Part shown: piece by piece, positions 1 to 9,048 of the stretch
How positions within the stretch are numbered: position 1 is the stretch's first letter
Layout: each line of letters opens with the position of its first letter
Assembly: GCA_002451065.1 (NCBI GenBank)
Contig: DKBC01000179.1
Span: 1 to 20,083 of the forward strand
Reading direction: 5' to 3'
Origin: Betaproteobacteria bacterium UBA6910
GTDB lineage: Bacteria; Pseudomonadota; Gammaproteobacteria; Burkholderiales; UBA6910
DNA length: 20,083 nt
Notes under the pieces: generated by a model
What the model was told of the DNA's origin: nothing
The model's database searches: none
The model's input: only the letters and a program-made list of their open reading frames with translations
Position numbers and translations under genes: made by a program

Positions 1-387
1 GGCCACCACGATGCACTGGGAGCCCACCCGGCCGCTGGCCTGGGAAACAAGCTCGGGATTCTGGACCGCCGCGGTGTTGACGCTCACTTTGTCCGCCCCG
101 GCGTTCAGAAGCCGCCGAACGTCCTCCACCGACCGGATGCCGCCGCCCACCGTGAGCGGGATGAAGACCTCCTCGGCCACCTGCTCCACCACGTGGAGGA
201 TGATATCGCGCTGATCCGAGCTCGCCGTGATATCGAGAAAGGTAAGCTCGTCGGCGCCCTGCTCGTCGTAGCGCCGGGCAATTTCCACCGGGTCGCCGGC
301 GTCCCTCAGCTCCACGAAGTTCACGCCCTTGACCACGCGCCCGGCGGTGACGTCGAGGCAGGGGATGATACGCTTGGCGAGGCCCAT
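1..387 (-). CDS. hisF: HisF, imidazole glycerol phosphate synthase cyclase subunit (partial, 3' end outside window)
   Basis: HisF is the TIM-barrel cyclase half of IGP synthase. It takes ammonia from HisH and converts PRFAR to imidazole glycerol phosphate and AICAR in the cytoplasm. The first 129 residues are present and the frame runs off the left edge. The N-terminus reads [21 protein letters not shown], which is diagnostic; D12 matches the catalytic Asp11 of characterised HisF. A second conserved stretch is [17 protein letters not shown], the phosphate-binding region. The second catalytic Asp lies just past the edge. The ATG (complement 385-387) has no recognisable Shine-Dalgarno: the 15 nt upstream read CCCTCATCCTGATTC and belong to the palindromic element described separately. 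Last gene of the visible his operon; hisI/hisE would be expected beyond the edge. Confidence 0.97.
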   Translation of the reverse strand, partial: MGLAKRIIPCLDVTAGRVVKGVNFVELRDAGDPVEIARRYDEQGADELTFLDITASSDQRDIILHVVEQVAEEVFIPLTVGGGIRSVEDVRRLLNAGADKVSVNTAAVQNPELVSQASGRVGSQCIVVA

Positions 388-390
388 GAA

Positions 391-488
391 TCAGGATGAG
401 GGTCGAGGATCGAAGCTGGGAGCGGACGGCGCCTGGGACTCGGATTGGAGGATTTCCTCAATCCTGGATCCCGGATCCTCGATCCTGC
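391..488. repeat. Nested palindromic heptamer-repeat element between hisA and hisF
   Basis: Four consecutive heptamers, all ending ATCC on the plus strand, fill 458-485 (TCAATCC TGGATCC CGGATCC TCGATCC). On the minus strand they read GGATCGA, GGATCCG, GGATCCA, GGATTGA. In the opposite orientation, GGGTCGA (400-406) and GGATCGA (407-413) lie on the plus strand. The result is a nested inverted repeat. The outer arms are TCGAGGATC (403-411) and GATCCTCGA (474-482), a perfect 9 bp. The inner hairpin pairs GGATTG (442-447) with CAATCC (459-464) and AGG (449-451) with CCT (456-458), with one bulged base at 448 and a 4-nt loop (452-455). No T-tract follows, so it does not look like an intrinsic terminator. 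The hisA stop codon (458-460) lies in the inner stem. It resembles a REP-like unit in form; family membership is unknown. Confidence 0.75.
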
Positions 489-1225
489 TTTCCGAGCCGG
501 TCGGCCAAGGCCTGGGCCGCCTTAAGGTCGAGCTTTCCCTCGTACAGCGCCCGCCCGGTAATGGCTCCGACGATGCCCTCCGCTTCCACTTGGCACAGAG
601 CCTGCACGTCGTCCAGGCTCTGGATTCCGCCACTGGCGATCACCGGGATGGAGAGTTCCCGGGCGATCGCCACGGTGGCCTCCACGTTGACCCCGGTGAG
701 CATCCCGTCTCGCCCGATATCCGTGTAGATGACCGCTTCCACCCCGTAATCCTCGAATTTCTTGGCCAGGTCGATGACGTCATGACCAGTCACCTTGGAC
801 CACCCCTCCACCGCCACTTTACCGTCCCGGCCGTCGAGGCCGACGATGATGTGGCCCGGAAACGCGTTGCAGGCCTCGTGCAGGAATCCGGGGGTCTTGA
901 CCGCAGCGGTGCCGACGATGACATAGGAAACGCCATCATCCAGGTAGCGCTCGATGGTTTCCAGGTCCCGGATTCCGCCGCCCAGTTGTACCGGAATGTC
1001 ATCACCCACCGCCGCGACGATTTGCCGGATGGCTTCCTCGTTCACCGGCTTTCCCGCAAATGCGCCATTCAGATCCACCAGATGCAGGCGCCGCGCGCCC
1101 TGTTCGATCCAGTGGCGCGCCATGCCGCCCGGGTTCTCGGAGAAGACGGTGACGTCTTGCATCTTGCCCTGGCGCAAACGGACGCAATGCCCGTCCTTGA
1201 GGTCTATGGCAGGGATGATCAGCAT
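458..1225 (-). CDS. hisA: HisA, phosphoribosylformimino-AICAR phosphate isomerase
   Basis: HisA catalyses the Amadori-type isomerisation of ProFAR to PRFAR, the step before HisF/HisH. It is a 255-residue TIM barrel. The N-terminus [17 protein letters not shown] places the catalytic aspartate at D8. The second catalytic aspartate is D131 in [10 protein letters not shown]. The phosphate-binding glycines appear in QLGGGIRD (80-87) and ASGGIQS. HisA is usually about 240-250 residues. Here the last residues (QDRGSGIQD) and the stop are encoded by the GGATCGA-type heptamers of the adjacent palindromic element, so the tail is probably repeat-derived. The ATG (complement 1223-1225) has no clear Shine-Dalgarno. 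The 116-nt gap to hisH is the widest junction in the his cluster and may hold an internal promoter. Confidence 0.97.
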   Translation of the reverse strand: MLIIPAIDLKDGHCVRLRQGKMQDVTVFSENPGGMARHWIEQGARRLHLVDLNGAFAGKPVNEEAIRQIVAAVGDDIPVQLGGGIRDLETIERYLDDGVSYVIVGTAAVKTPGFLHEACNAFPGHIIVGLDGRDGKVAVEGWSKVTGHDVIDLAKKFEDYGVEAVIYTDIGRDGMLTGVNVEATVAIARELSIPVIASGGIQSLDDVQALCQVEAEGIVGAITGRALYEGKLDLKAAQALADRLGKQDRGSGIQD

Positions 1226-1300
1226 GGCGGCGAAAAAACGGACAAGCCGAAAAGGAACCGGGGGCGATTCAGGAGGGGGCAGATTGCAGCTGTGAATCTA

Positions 1301-1306
1301 AGTGTA
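1301..1306 (-). promoter_or_regulatory. Possible internal promoter -10 element for hisA-hisF
   Basis: The 116-nt hisH-hisA gap carries TACACT on the minus strand (complement 1301-1306), four of six matches to the sigma-70 -10 consensus. The nearest -35-like hexamer, TTGCGC, sits 15 nt upstream, which is shorter than optimal. The wide gap is the main reason to suspect a promoter. No terminator-like hairpin with a T-tract is visible here. Weak call. Confidence 0.22.
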
Positions 1307-1341
1307 CTACACAACGCGGCCGCGCAAGAGCCACGAGGCGC

Positions 1342-1983
1342 TCACGCTGGCTGCCACTGGGCAAAATTAGCCAGGAGCCGAAGCCCCGCGTCCGCGCTTT
1401 TCTCGGGGTGAAACTGCACCGCGAACATGTTGGCGCGGGCCACGGCGCAGGCGAACGAAAACGGATAATCGCTGCGCCCGACCACGACCCCGGCGTCAGC
1501 GGGATCCACGTAATAGCTGTGGACAAAGTAGAAACGGCTTCCATCCGGGATCCCTTCCCATAGCGCGTGATGCCGCGAATGCCACACCTCGTTCCATCCC
1601 ATGTGCGGGACCTTGAGCCGGTTGCCGTTGGCATCCACCATTGCCGCGGCGGGAAAGCGCCGCACCGCCCCCGAGAGCAGCCCCAGCCCGGCGACGCCGC
1701 CCTCCTCGCTGTAATCGAACAGCATCTGCAGCCCGATGCAGATTCCCAGGAAAGGCTTGCTGCCGGCGGCTTCCAGCACCGAAGGGCGCAGTCCCCGGGC
1801 ATCCAGCTCCCGCATGCAATCGGGCATGGCCCCCTGGCCGGGGACCACCACCCGGTCGGCGGCGTGAACGATTTCGGGGTCACTGGTGACGTCCACCCGG
1901 GCGCCGGGGGCGACGTGCTCCAGCGCCTTGGACACGGAACGCAGGTTGCCCATGCCGTAATCGACAACGGCGACGCGGTTCAT
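1342..1983 (-). CDS. hisH: HisH, imidazole glycerol phosphate synthase glutaminase subunit
   Basis: HisH is the class I glutamine amidotransferase that releases ammonia from glutamine and channels it through HisF. It has 213 residues, normal for the family. The N-terminus VAVVDYGMGNLRSV is characteristic. The catalytic triad is complete: C82 in FLGICIGLQMLF, and H192 and E194 in QFHPEKS. The oxyanion segment PGQGAMPDC (48-56) is also present. ATG start at complement 1981-1983, 19 nt after hisB. HisH acts as a complex with HisF, whose gene lies two positions downstream with hisA between, the usual bacterial arrangement. Confidence 0.97.
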   Translation of the reverse strand: MNRVAVVDYGMGNLRSVSKALEHVAPGARVDVTSDPEIVHAADRVVVPGQGAMPDCMRELDARGLRPSVLEAAGSKPFLGICIGLQMLFDYSEEGGVAGLGLLSGAVRRFPAAAMVDANGNRLKVPHMGWNEVWHSRHHALWEGIPDGSRFYFVHSYYVDPADAGVVVGRSDYPFSFACAVARANMFAVQFHPEKSADAGLRLLANFAQWQPA

Positions 1984-2002
1984 GGAATTCCAGGAATGAT
2001 GA

Positions 2003-2590
2003 CTAAAGTTGGCCCTTGGTGGAGGGGAGGGTTCCCTTGGCTCGCGGGTCCAGCTCCACCGCCATGCGCAGCGCCCGCCCGAAGGCCTTGAACACGGTTT
2101 CCGCCTGGTGGTGCGCGTTGACGCCTCGCAGGTTGTCCACGTGCAGCGTCACCTGCGCGTGGTTGACGAAACCCTGGAAGAACTCCCGCAGCAGGTCCAC
2201 GTCGAAGTCGCCCACCCGGGCCCGGGTAAACTTCACCTGGAACTCGAGCCCGGGGCGCCCTGAGAGATCCACCACCACCCGGGAAAGGGCCTCGTCGAGG
2301 GGAACATAAGCATGCCCGTAGCGGCGAACGCCCTTCTTGCCGCCCAGCGCCTGGGCCAAGGCCTGGCCGAAAGTGATTCCCACGTCCTCCACCGTGTGAT
2401 GGAGATCGATGTGCAGATCGCCCTGGGCGCTCACCTCGAGATCAAGCATCCCGTGGCGCGCCACCTGGTCGAGCATGTGATCGAGGAACGGCGCCCCGGT
2501 GGCGAGCTTCGACTGACCGGAGCCGTCCAGATCAAGGCCGACGCTCACCTTGGTCTCCAGCGTGTCTCGATTGACCTGGGCCTTGCGCAT
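2003..2590 (-). CDS. hisB: HisB, imidazoleglycerol-phosphate dehydratase (monofunctional)
   Basis: HisB dehydrates imidazole glycerol phosphate to imidazole acetol phosphate, the product that HisC aminates. The 195-residue length is that of the monofunctional enzyme; the N-terminal HAD-type histidinol phosphatase domain of the E. coli bifunctional HisB is absent, so the phosphatase must be encoded elsewhere. The two metal-binding motifs of the duplicated fold are intact: [11 protein letters not shown] (H64, H65, E68) and [13 protein letters not shown] (H160, H161, E164). An earlier histidine motif is [13 protein letters not shown] (35-47). The C-terminus has the typical PSTKG. ATG start at complement 2588-2590, 45 nt after the hisC stop, without a clear Shine-Dalgarno. 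Confidence 0.97.
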   Translation of the reverse strand: MRKAQVNRDTLETKVSVGLDLDGSGQSKLATGAPFLDHMLDQVARHGMLDLEVSAQGDLHIDLHHTVEDVGITFGQALAQALGGKKGVRRYGHAYVPLDEALSRVVVDLSGRPGLEFQVKFTRARVGDFDVDLLREFFQGFVNHAQVTLHVDNLRGVNAHHQAETVFKAFGRALRMAVELDPRAKGTLPSTKGQL

Positions 2591-2635
2591 GGACGTCGCG
2601 TCGCGATGGTTTGATCGAGTTCGTAGTATGCCAGA

Positions 2636-3709
2636 TCAGGCCGCGAGCGTGGCCCGCAGGGCCTCGAGGAAGGTCCCGTTTTCCTCCGGCGTGCCCACCG
2701 TGACCCGCAGGCAATCGGCGAGGCGCGGGTGGGAACCGCTTAGGTTCTTGATCAGCACACCGCGGGATTTGAGGCCTGCGAAGACCCGGTCCGCGCCGGC
2801 AACCCGGAACAGGATGAAGTTGGCGTCGCTCGGGTAGGGATCGACGCCGGGCAACCGGGAGAGCGCCTGGAACAGCCCGCTTCGCGCCTCCCGGATCGCC
2901 GCCGCCTGGGCCAGCAGCGCTTCCGGTTCGGCCATGATGCGTTCGGCCAGGAGCTGGCTGAGGGTGTTGACGTTGTACGGCAGCCGCAGCTTGTCGATTT
3001 CCGCGAGCCACGCCGGCGCTCCCGCCACCAGTCCGAGGCGCAGGCCGGCGAGACCCAGCTTGGACAGGGTGCGCATTACCAGCAGGTTGGGACGGGACGC
3101 GAGGCGGTCCATGCAGGTCCTGCCGGCAAACGCGTGGTAGGCCTCGTCCACCACCACCAAGCCGGGGGCGCGGCCGATCACGGCGTCCACAGCGTCCGCG
3201 TCGAACAGGTTGCCGGTGGGATTGTTGGGATACGCCAGGAACACCACTGCGGGCCGGTGTACTTCCATGGCGCGGATCATGGCGTCCGCGTCCAGGGCGA
3301 ATCCCTCCCCCAGGGGCACCGCCGTGTAACCCATGCCGGCATAGGTGGCGATCATGCGGAACATCACGAAAGTGGGCTCCACGCTCATCACCTTCGCCCC
3401 CGGCCGCGCCAGGGCGAGGCAGATCATCTGGATGATCTCGTCGGAACCGTTCCCGACTGCCACCTCCATCCCCGGCGGGATGGCCATGGCGGAGCGCAGC
3501 CGGCTCTTAAGTCTCGACGCCGAGGGGTCCGGGTAGCGGTTGAGGGCGGCCTCCCGCGCCACCTCCGACACCAGCGCGCGCAGCGGCTCGGGGAGCGCAT
3601 AGGGATTTTCCATGGCGTCCAGCTTCACCATGCACCCCGCATCGGGAACATGGTAGGGGGACAGCTGCAGGATGTCCTCGCGGACCAGATCCCGGGGAGA
3701 AACCATCAC
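2636..3709 (-). CDS. hisC: HisC, histidinol-phosphate aminotransferase
   Basis: HisC is a PLP-dependent fold-type I aminotransferase that moves an amino group from glutamate to imidazole acetol phosphate. The 357 residues fit the family. The PLP-binding lysine is K217 in RTLSKLGLAGLRLG. Other cofactor contacts are NGSDE (87-91), AYPNNPTG (159-166) and VVDEAYHAF with D188 and Y191. The start is ambiguous: GTG (complement 3707-3709) is followed at once by an in-frame ATG (3704-3706). Both give essentially the same protein, and neither has a strong Shine-Dalgarno. The gene begins 4 nt after the hisD stop, so translation is probably coupled. Confidence 0.96.
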   Translation of the reverse strand: MMVSPRDLVREDILQLSPYHVPDAGCMVKLDAMENPYALPEPLRALVSEVAREAALNRYPDPSASRLKSRLRSAMAIPPGMEVAVGNGSDEIIQMICLALARPGAKVMSVEPTFVMFRMIATYAGMGYTAVPLGEGFALDADAMIRAMEVHRPAVVFLAYPNNPTGNLFDADAVDAVIGRAPGLVVVDEAYHAFAGRTCMDRLASRPNLLVMRTLSKLGLAGLRLGLVAGAPAWLAEIDKLRLPYNVNTLSQLLAERIMAEPEALLAQAAAIREARSGLFQALSRLPGVDPYPSDANFILFRVAGADRVFAGLKSRGVLIKNLSGSHPRLADCLRVTVGTPEENGTFLEALRATLAA

Positions 3710-3713
3710 CGGC

Positions 3714-5015
3714 TCAGCCGGGAATCCGGTAGGTCGCCGCGCGGGCGTGGGCCGACAGGCCCTCGCCCTCGGCCAGTTCCGCGGCGATCCGGCCCAGGGT
3801 CTCCGCCCCCTCCCGGGACACCTCGATCAGGCTCGAGCGCTTCTGAAAATCGTACACGCCGAGCGGCGAGGAGAAGCGCGCGGTGCGCGACGTGGGCAAC
3901 ACGTGGTTCGGGCCCGCGCAATAGTCCCCCAAAGCCTCGCTCGTGTAGCGCCCTAGGAAAATCGCCCCCGCGTGCCGGATCCGGGGGAGCCAGCGATGGG
4001 GGTCTTCAACGGAAAGCTCCAGGTGCTCCGGCGCCACGCGGTTGGCGATTTCACACGCCTCCTCCAGATTCCGCACCAGCACCAGGGCGCCGCGCCCCTC
4101 CAGGGAAGCGCGGATCACGTCGCGGCGGGGCATGTCGGCGAGCTGCCGCTCCATGCTCCGGTGCACCGCGTCCAGGAATGGCTCGTCCGGCGTCACCAGG
4201 ATGGCCTGGGCCAATTCGTCGTGCTCGGCCTGGGAGAACAGGTCCATGGCCACCCAGTCGGCGCTGGTCCTGCCGTCGCACAGCACCAGGATCTCCGAGG
4301 GCCCCGCCACCATGTCGATGCCCACCACGCCAAACACCCGGCGCTTGGCCGCCGCCACGTAGGCGTTGCCCGGACCGACGATCTTGTCCACCTGGGGCAC
4401 GGTTGCGGTGCCATAGGCCAGCGCCGCCACCGCCTGGGCGCCGCCGATGGTGAACACCCGGTCCACGCCCGAGATCGCCGCGGCAGCCAGCACCAGGTCG
4501 TTCTTCTCGCCCCCCGGTGTCGGCACCACCATGATCAGCTCGCGCACGCCGGCCACCTTGGCGGGAATCGCGTTCATCAGCACCGAAGAAGGATAGGCCG
4601 CCTTGCCTCCGGGAACATACAGACCGACGCGATCCAAAGGCGTCACTTGCTGGCCGAGCAGGGTGCCGTCCGCCTCCTCGTAACTCCAGGAGTCCTGGCG
4701 CTGGCGCTCGTGGTAGGCGCGAATCCTGGCCGCCGCCTGCTCCAGCGCTTCCCGTCGCGCCCGGGGCAGACGCCCGAGCGCCTGCTCCAGCTCTCCGGCA
4801 CTCAGGGTGAGCTCCGCCATGGCGTCGGCCGCCACCGCGTCGAAGCGGCGGGTGTATTCCAGGACCGCTACGTCGCCGCGCTGGCGTACGTTATCCAGAA
4901 TGGCGGCCACGGCGGCCTCGACCCGGGCATCCTGCGCCCCCTCGAAAGCCAGCAGCCGGGCGAACTCCTGCGCAAATCCGGGCTGGGTGGTGCTAAGACG
5001 CCTGATGTTGAGCAT
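3714..5015 (-). CDS. hisD: HisD, histidinol dehydrogenase
   Basis: HisD is the zinc- and NAD-dependent enzyme that oxidises L-histidinol twice to L-histidine, the last step of the pathway. It has 433 residues, the usual length. Conserved blocks are [46 protein letters not shown] and [13 protein letters not shown]. Zinc ligands by family comparison are Q262 and H265 (SQAEHDE), D364 and H423 (GLSAHARAA). The catalytic base pair is E330-H331 (APEHLEL). ATG at complement 5013-5015, 8 nt after the hisG stop. All key residues are present. Confidence 0.98.
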   Translation of the reverse strand: MLNIRRLSTTQPGFAQEFARLLAFEGAQDARVEAAVAAILDNVRQRGDVAVLEYTRRFDAVAADAMAELTLSAGELEQALGRLPRARREALEQAAARIRAYHERQRQDSWSYEEADGTLLGQQVTPLDRVGLYVPGGKAAYPSSVLMNAIPAKVAGVRELIMVVPTPGGEKNDLVLAAAAISGVDRVFTIGGAQAVAALAYGTATVPQVDKIVGPGNAYVAAAKRRVFGVVGIDMVAGPSEILVLCDGRTSADWVAMDLFSQAEHDELAQAILVTPDEPFLDAVHRSMERQLADMPRRDVIRASLEGRGALVLVRNLEEACEIANRVAPEHLELSVEDPHRWLPRIRHAGAIFLGRYTSEALGDYCAGPNHVLPTSRTARFSSPLGVYDFQKRSSLIEVSREGAETLGRIAAELAEGEGLSAHARAATYRIPG

Positions 5016-5023
5016 GACCGGCC

Positions 5024-5668
5024 TCAGGCGGTCACCGCGGACGCAAAGCCGTCGATCAGGGGCTGCAGCGCGGCGCGCTTCAGCTTGAGCGAAGCCTGAT
5101 TGATGATCAGCCGCGAGGAGATGGGCATGATCTCCTCCACCGGCTTGAGGTTGTTCTCGCGCAGGGTGTTGCCCGTGTCCACCAGGTCCACGATGGCGTC
5201 CGCGAGCCCCACCAGGGGCGCCAGTTCCATGGAGCCATAGAGCTTGATGAGATCCACATGCACGCCCTTGCCGGCAAAGTGCTCCCGGGCCACCCGCAGG
5301 TATTTCGTGGCCACCCTGAGGCGGGCTCCCTGGCGCACCGCCCGCTCGTAGTCAAAGCCGTCCGCCACCGCCACCATCATCCGGCAGCGGGCGATGTTGA
5401 GGTCCACCGGCTGGTATAACCCCTCGCCGCCATGTTCCAGAAGAACGTCCTTGCCGGCGATCCCGAGGTCGGCGGCCCCGTACTGCACGTACGTCGGTAC
5501 GTCGGATGCGCGCACCACGATGAGGCGCACGTCCTGGCGGTTGGTGCCGATAATCAGCCTGCGGGAGGACTCGGGACTTTCCACGGGTGCAATTCCCGCC
5601 GCTTCCAGCAGCGGAGCCGTCTCGTCGAAGATGCGACCCTTGGAGAGGGCGATGGTAATCCCGGACAC
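5024..5668 (-). CDS. hisG: HisG, ATP phosphoribosyltransferase catalytic subunit (short form)
   Basis: HisG condenses ATP and PRPP, the first and feedback-controlled step of histidine synthesis. At 214 residues it is the short form, which lacks the C-terminal histidine-binding domain of the long form. In characterised systems the short form works as a hetero-octamer with HisZ, a HisRS-like regulatory subunit. No hisZ is visible here, so it should lie elsewhere. Recognisable parts are [34 protein letters not shown] and the PRPP loop region [15 protein letters not shown]. The start is GTG (complement 5666-5668); no better in-frame start precedes it. First his gene, 95 nt downstream of murA. Confidence 0.96.
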   Translation of the reverse strand: MSGITIALSKGRIFDETAPLLEAAGIAPVESPESSRRLIIGTNRQDVRLIVVRASDVPTYVQYGAADLGIAGKDVLLEHGGEGLYQPVDLNIARCRMMVAVADGFDYERAVRQGARLRVATKYLRVAREHFAGKGVHVDLIKLYGSMELAPLVGLADAIVDLVDTGNTLRENNLKPVEEIMPISSRLIINQASLKLKRAALQPLIDGFASAVTA

Positions 5669-5700
5669 GTTGCAGCTCGATGAAAATCAAAGAGAATCGA

Positions 5701-5706
5701 ATTCTA
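5701..5706 (-). promoter_or_regulatory. Possible his promoter -10 element in the murA-hisG gap
   Basis: The 95-nt murA-hisG spacer contains TAGAAT on the minus strand in the context GCGGTAGAATTCG, five of six matches to the sigma-70 -10 consensus. It lies about 33 nt upstream of the hisG GTG. I see no convincing -35 at 16-18 nt. No terminator hairpin plus T-run follows murA, so murA and his transcripts may also be continuous. Confidence 0.3.
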
Positions 5707-5763
5707 CCGCAAAGGCGCCCGGCGACCGAGGAGTGGCCTTGCTCCCGCGCCGCCGAAAAATTC

Positions 5764-7086
<1,323 letters not shown>

Positions 7087-7332
7087 TCACGGTACGCCGC
7101 GCTCCGCCCACTGCTCCGGGGTGAAGGTCTTCATCGATAGCGCGTGGATTTCCTCGCGCATGCGATCGCCCAAGGCCCGGTACACCAACTGATGCTGCTG
7201 CACCATGCTCTTGCCGCGGAACTCCGGGCTCACGATCAGGGCCTCGAAATGGTGGCCGTCGCCCTGCACCTCCACGTGGTCGCAGGGCAGCGCGTTCTGG
7301 ATGAAAGCCTTGATGTCCTGGGGGTAGACCAT
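7087..7332 (-). CDS. ibaG: IbaG/YrbA-type BolA-family protein
   Basis: A small BolA-family protein of 81 residues with the class II KH-like fold expected from VQGDGHHFEALIVSPEFRGKS read with HQLVYRALGDRMREEIHAL. BolA proteins bind monothiol glutaredoxins through a shared 2Fe-2S cluster and act in Fe-S delivery and acid or envelope stress. The C-terminal conserved histidine is H63 (EIHALSMKTFTPEQW). The assignment to IbaG over BolA itself rests on size and on its place just upstream of murA and downstream of mla genes, as in E. coli. ATG at complement 7330-7332; GAGG lies 8 nt upstream inside the permease gene, and only 1 nt separates the two genes, suggesting coupled translation. Confidence 0.92.
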   Translation of the reverse strand: MVYPQDIKAFIQNALPCDHVEVQGDGHHFEALIVSPEFRGKSMVQQHQLVYRALGDRMREEIHALSMKTFTPEQWAERGVP

Positions 7333-7333
7333 G

Positions 7334-8089
7334 CTATTGCCTCAGCTTGTATCCGGTCCCGAGCAACCAGAGGGTGAGGAATGATAAGGCCAGGAAGCTG
7401 CCCCCGACAATCGCCAGGCTGAGATGGGGCGCCACGTCCGAGGCACCAAAGAATCCGTAGCGGAAGCCGTCGATCATGTAGAAAAACGGATTGACGTGGG
7501 AAAGCGCCTGCCAGAAGGGCGGCAGGGAATGGATCGAATAGAACACGCCGGAGAGAAAAGTGAGCGGCATGATGATGAAGTTCTGGAAAGCCGCCAGCTG
7601 GTCGAACTTCTCGGCCCAGATGCCCGCGATGATACCGAGGGATCCCAGGATAGCGCTGCCGAACAAGGCGAAAGCCAGCACCCAGAGCGGGAACTTCACC
7701 GGCAGTTCGATGAACCCTGCCGTGACGGCGATCACCCCGATCCCTACCGTCGCCCCCCGCACCACTGAGGCCAGGGCGTACGCGAGAAATATTTCCGCGT
7801 GGGACAGGGGCGGCAACAGCATGAATACGATGTTGCCGGTGATCTTGGACTGGATCAGGCTGGAGGAGCTGTTGGCGAAGGAGTTCTGCAGCATGGACAT
7901 CATGGCGAGCCCCGGGATCAGGAACGCCGTATAGCTCACCCCGGGATAGGGCTGAACGTGCTCTTCCAGCACGTGGGAGAAGATGAGCAGGTAGAGCAGA
8001 GCCGTGAGCAGAGGGGCCAGCACGGTCTGGAAACTCACTTTCCAGAACCGGAGCAGCTCCTTGAACAGCAGGGTGCGGAAACCGTCCAT
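7334..8089 (-). CDS. ABC-2 type transporter permease (YadH/NodJ-like)
   Basis: Integral inner-membrane half of an ABC-2 exporter; substrate unknown. I place the start at the ATG at complement 8087-8089 (MDGFRTLLFKELLRFWKVSFQ), giving 251 residues. AAGGCGAG lies just before it and overlaps the stop of the ATPase gene. The frame opens 78 nt further upstream, but that extension (MSWKWKSSSRIWKM...) overlaps the ATPase gene and looks unrelated to the family. About six hydrophobic segments are visible, including APLLTALLYLLIF, GATVGIGVIAVTAGF, LAFALFGSAILGSLGIIAG and SLAIVGGSFLALSFLTLWLL. The ABC-2 signature region FIIMPLTFLSGVFYSIHSLPPF is clear. It is paired with the ATPase gene 7 nt upstream. 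The position between mlaB and ibaG hints at an envelope role; that is inference. Confidence 0.9.
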   Translation of the reverse strand: MDGFRTLLFKELLRFWKVSFQTVLAPLLTALLYLLIFSHVLEEHVQPYPGVSYTAFLIPGLAMMSMLQNSFANSSSSLIQSKITGNIVFMLLPPLSHAEIFLAYALASVVRGATVGIGVIAVTAGFIELPVKFPLWVLAFALFGSAILGSLGIIAGIWAEKFDQLAAFQNFIIMPLTFLSGVFYSIHSLPPFWQALSHVNPFFYMIDGFRYGFFGASDVAPHLSLAIVGGSFLALSFLTLWLLGTGYKLRQ

Positions 8090-8096
8090 GCTCGCC

Positions 8097-8996
8097 TTAC
8101 TCCCTGCGCATGATCTGGACGAACACATCTTCCAGATCCGGCTGGACGATTTCCATTTCCAGGACACGGCTTCCCGCCTCCCGCAGCGCCGCCATCACCC
8201 GCTCCAGCTCGGGGTAGTCGGCGAGAGACAACAGGTGGGTGCCGTTCTCGCTTCCGAGCCGGATCGGCTCCAGGAGCGGCGGCAGCGCGTCCGGCGCCAG
8301 ACGCAGGCGCACTTGGCGGCCGGAGACGCTTCTGACCAGGTTCTGGGTGGTGTCCAGGGCCACGACCCGCCCCTGCTTCAGCATGGCCACCCGCTGACAG
8401 AGCATCTCGGCCTCGTCCAGGTAATGGGTGGTGAGCACGATGGTATGTCCGTCGGCATTGAGCTGCTTCACGAAGTTCCACAGGGCCTGGCGCAGCTCCA
8501 CGTCCACGCCCGCCGTCGGCTCGTCCAGTACGATGACCGGCGGCTTGTGGACCAAAGCCTGGGCAACCAGCACCCGGCGCTTCATCCCGCCGGAAAGCGC
8601 CCGCATGTTGAATCCAGCCCGGGACGTGAGGTCGAGGCGCTCCATCACCTCGTCGATCCAGGCGTCGTTGCGCCGCAGCCCGAAATAGCCGGACTGGATG
8701 CGAAGGGTCTCGCGCACGGAAAAGAAAGGGTCGAACACCAGTTCCTGGGGCACCACACCCAGGTTGCGGCGCGCCTCCCGGTAACCGGACACGACGTCGT
8801 GGCCCATGACTCGTAGACTGCCCCCGTCGGCGCGGGCAAGGCCCGCCAGGGTGTTGATCAGGGTTGTCTTGCCGGCGCCGTTGGGTCCCAGCAGCGCGAA
8901 GAACTCGCCCTGCCGCACCTCCAGATCCACGCCCGCCAGGGCATGGACCGACCCGTAGCGCTTGTGCACCTGGCGCACCTGGATAGCGGGTGTCAT
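8097..8996 (-). CDS. ABC transporter ATP-binding protein (YadG/CcmA-type, exporter)
   Basis: Cytoplasmic ATPase partner of the ABC-2 permease just downstream, 299 residues. Walker A is GPNGAGKTT (37-45), Q-loop VVPQE, signature LSGGMKRR (134-141), Walker B VIVLDEP (154-160) and switch histidine H191 (LTTHYLDEAE). The roughly 80-residue C-terminal extension (from about 220) is typical of drug or polysaccharide exporter ATPases such as CcmA/NodI/YadG. ATG at complement 8994-8996, preceded by 52 nt without a strong Shine-Dalgarno. It is clearly distinct from MlaF: the sequence and the MlaF-specific C-terminus differ, so this is a second ABC system in the same transcription unit. Substrate not inferable. 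Confidence 0.93.
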   Translation of the reverse strand: MTPAIQVRQVHKRYGSVHALAGVDLEVRQGEFFALLGPNGAGKTTLINTLAGLARADGGSLRVMGHDVVSGYREARRNLGVVPQELVFDPFFSVRETLRIQSGYFGLRRNDAWIDEVMERLDLTSRAGFNMRALSGGMKRRVLVAQALVHKPPVIVLDEPTAGVDVELRQALWNFVKQLNADGHTIVLTTHYLDEAEMLCQRVAMLKQGRVVALDTTQNLVRSVSGRQVRLRLAPDALPPLLEPIRLGSENGTHLLSLADYPELERVMAALREAGSRVLEMEIVQPDLEDVFVQIMRRE

Positions 8997-9048
8997 GGAG
9001 CGTCCGGCGGTTAACAGGCGGGCGGTGCCGCAAGAAAAGGCGGGAGGA

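Noticed and set aside
1251..1285. G-rich run in the hisH-hisA gap as a G-quadruplex
   Set aside because: Only two long G runs are close together, fewer than the four needed.
329..1411. 360-residue plus-strand frame covering hisA
   Set aside because: Antisense to hisA and the hisF/hisH ends, and its composition reflects the codon pattern of those genes.
3134..4453. 439-residue open frame on the plus strand opposite hisC/hisD
   Set aside because: It runs antisense to two fully conserved his genes, and its translation is Arg/Pro/His-rich low complexity, typical of shadow frames in GC-rich DNA.
3972..5099. 375-residue plus-strand frame opposite hisD
   Set aside because: His/Gly/Gln-rich shadow of hisD with no domain features.
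8090..8167. N-terminal extension of the ABC-2 permease
   Set aside because: The extra 26 residues overlap the ATPase gene and do not look like the family; the ATG at complement 8087-8089 has a ribosome site and the expected N-terminus.
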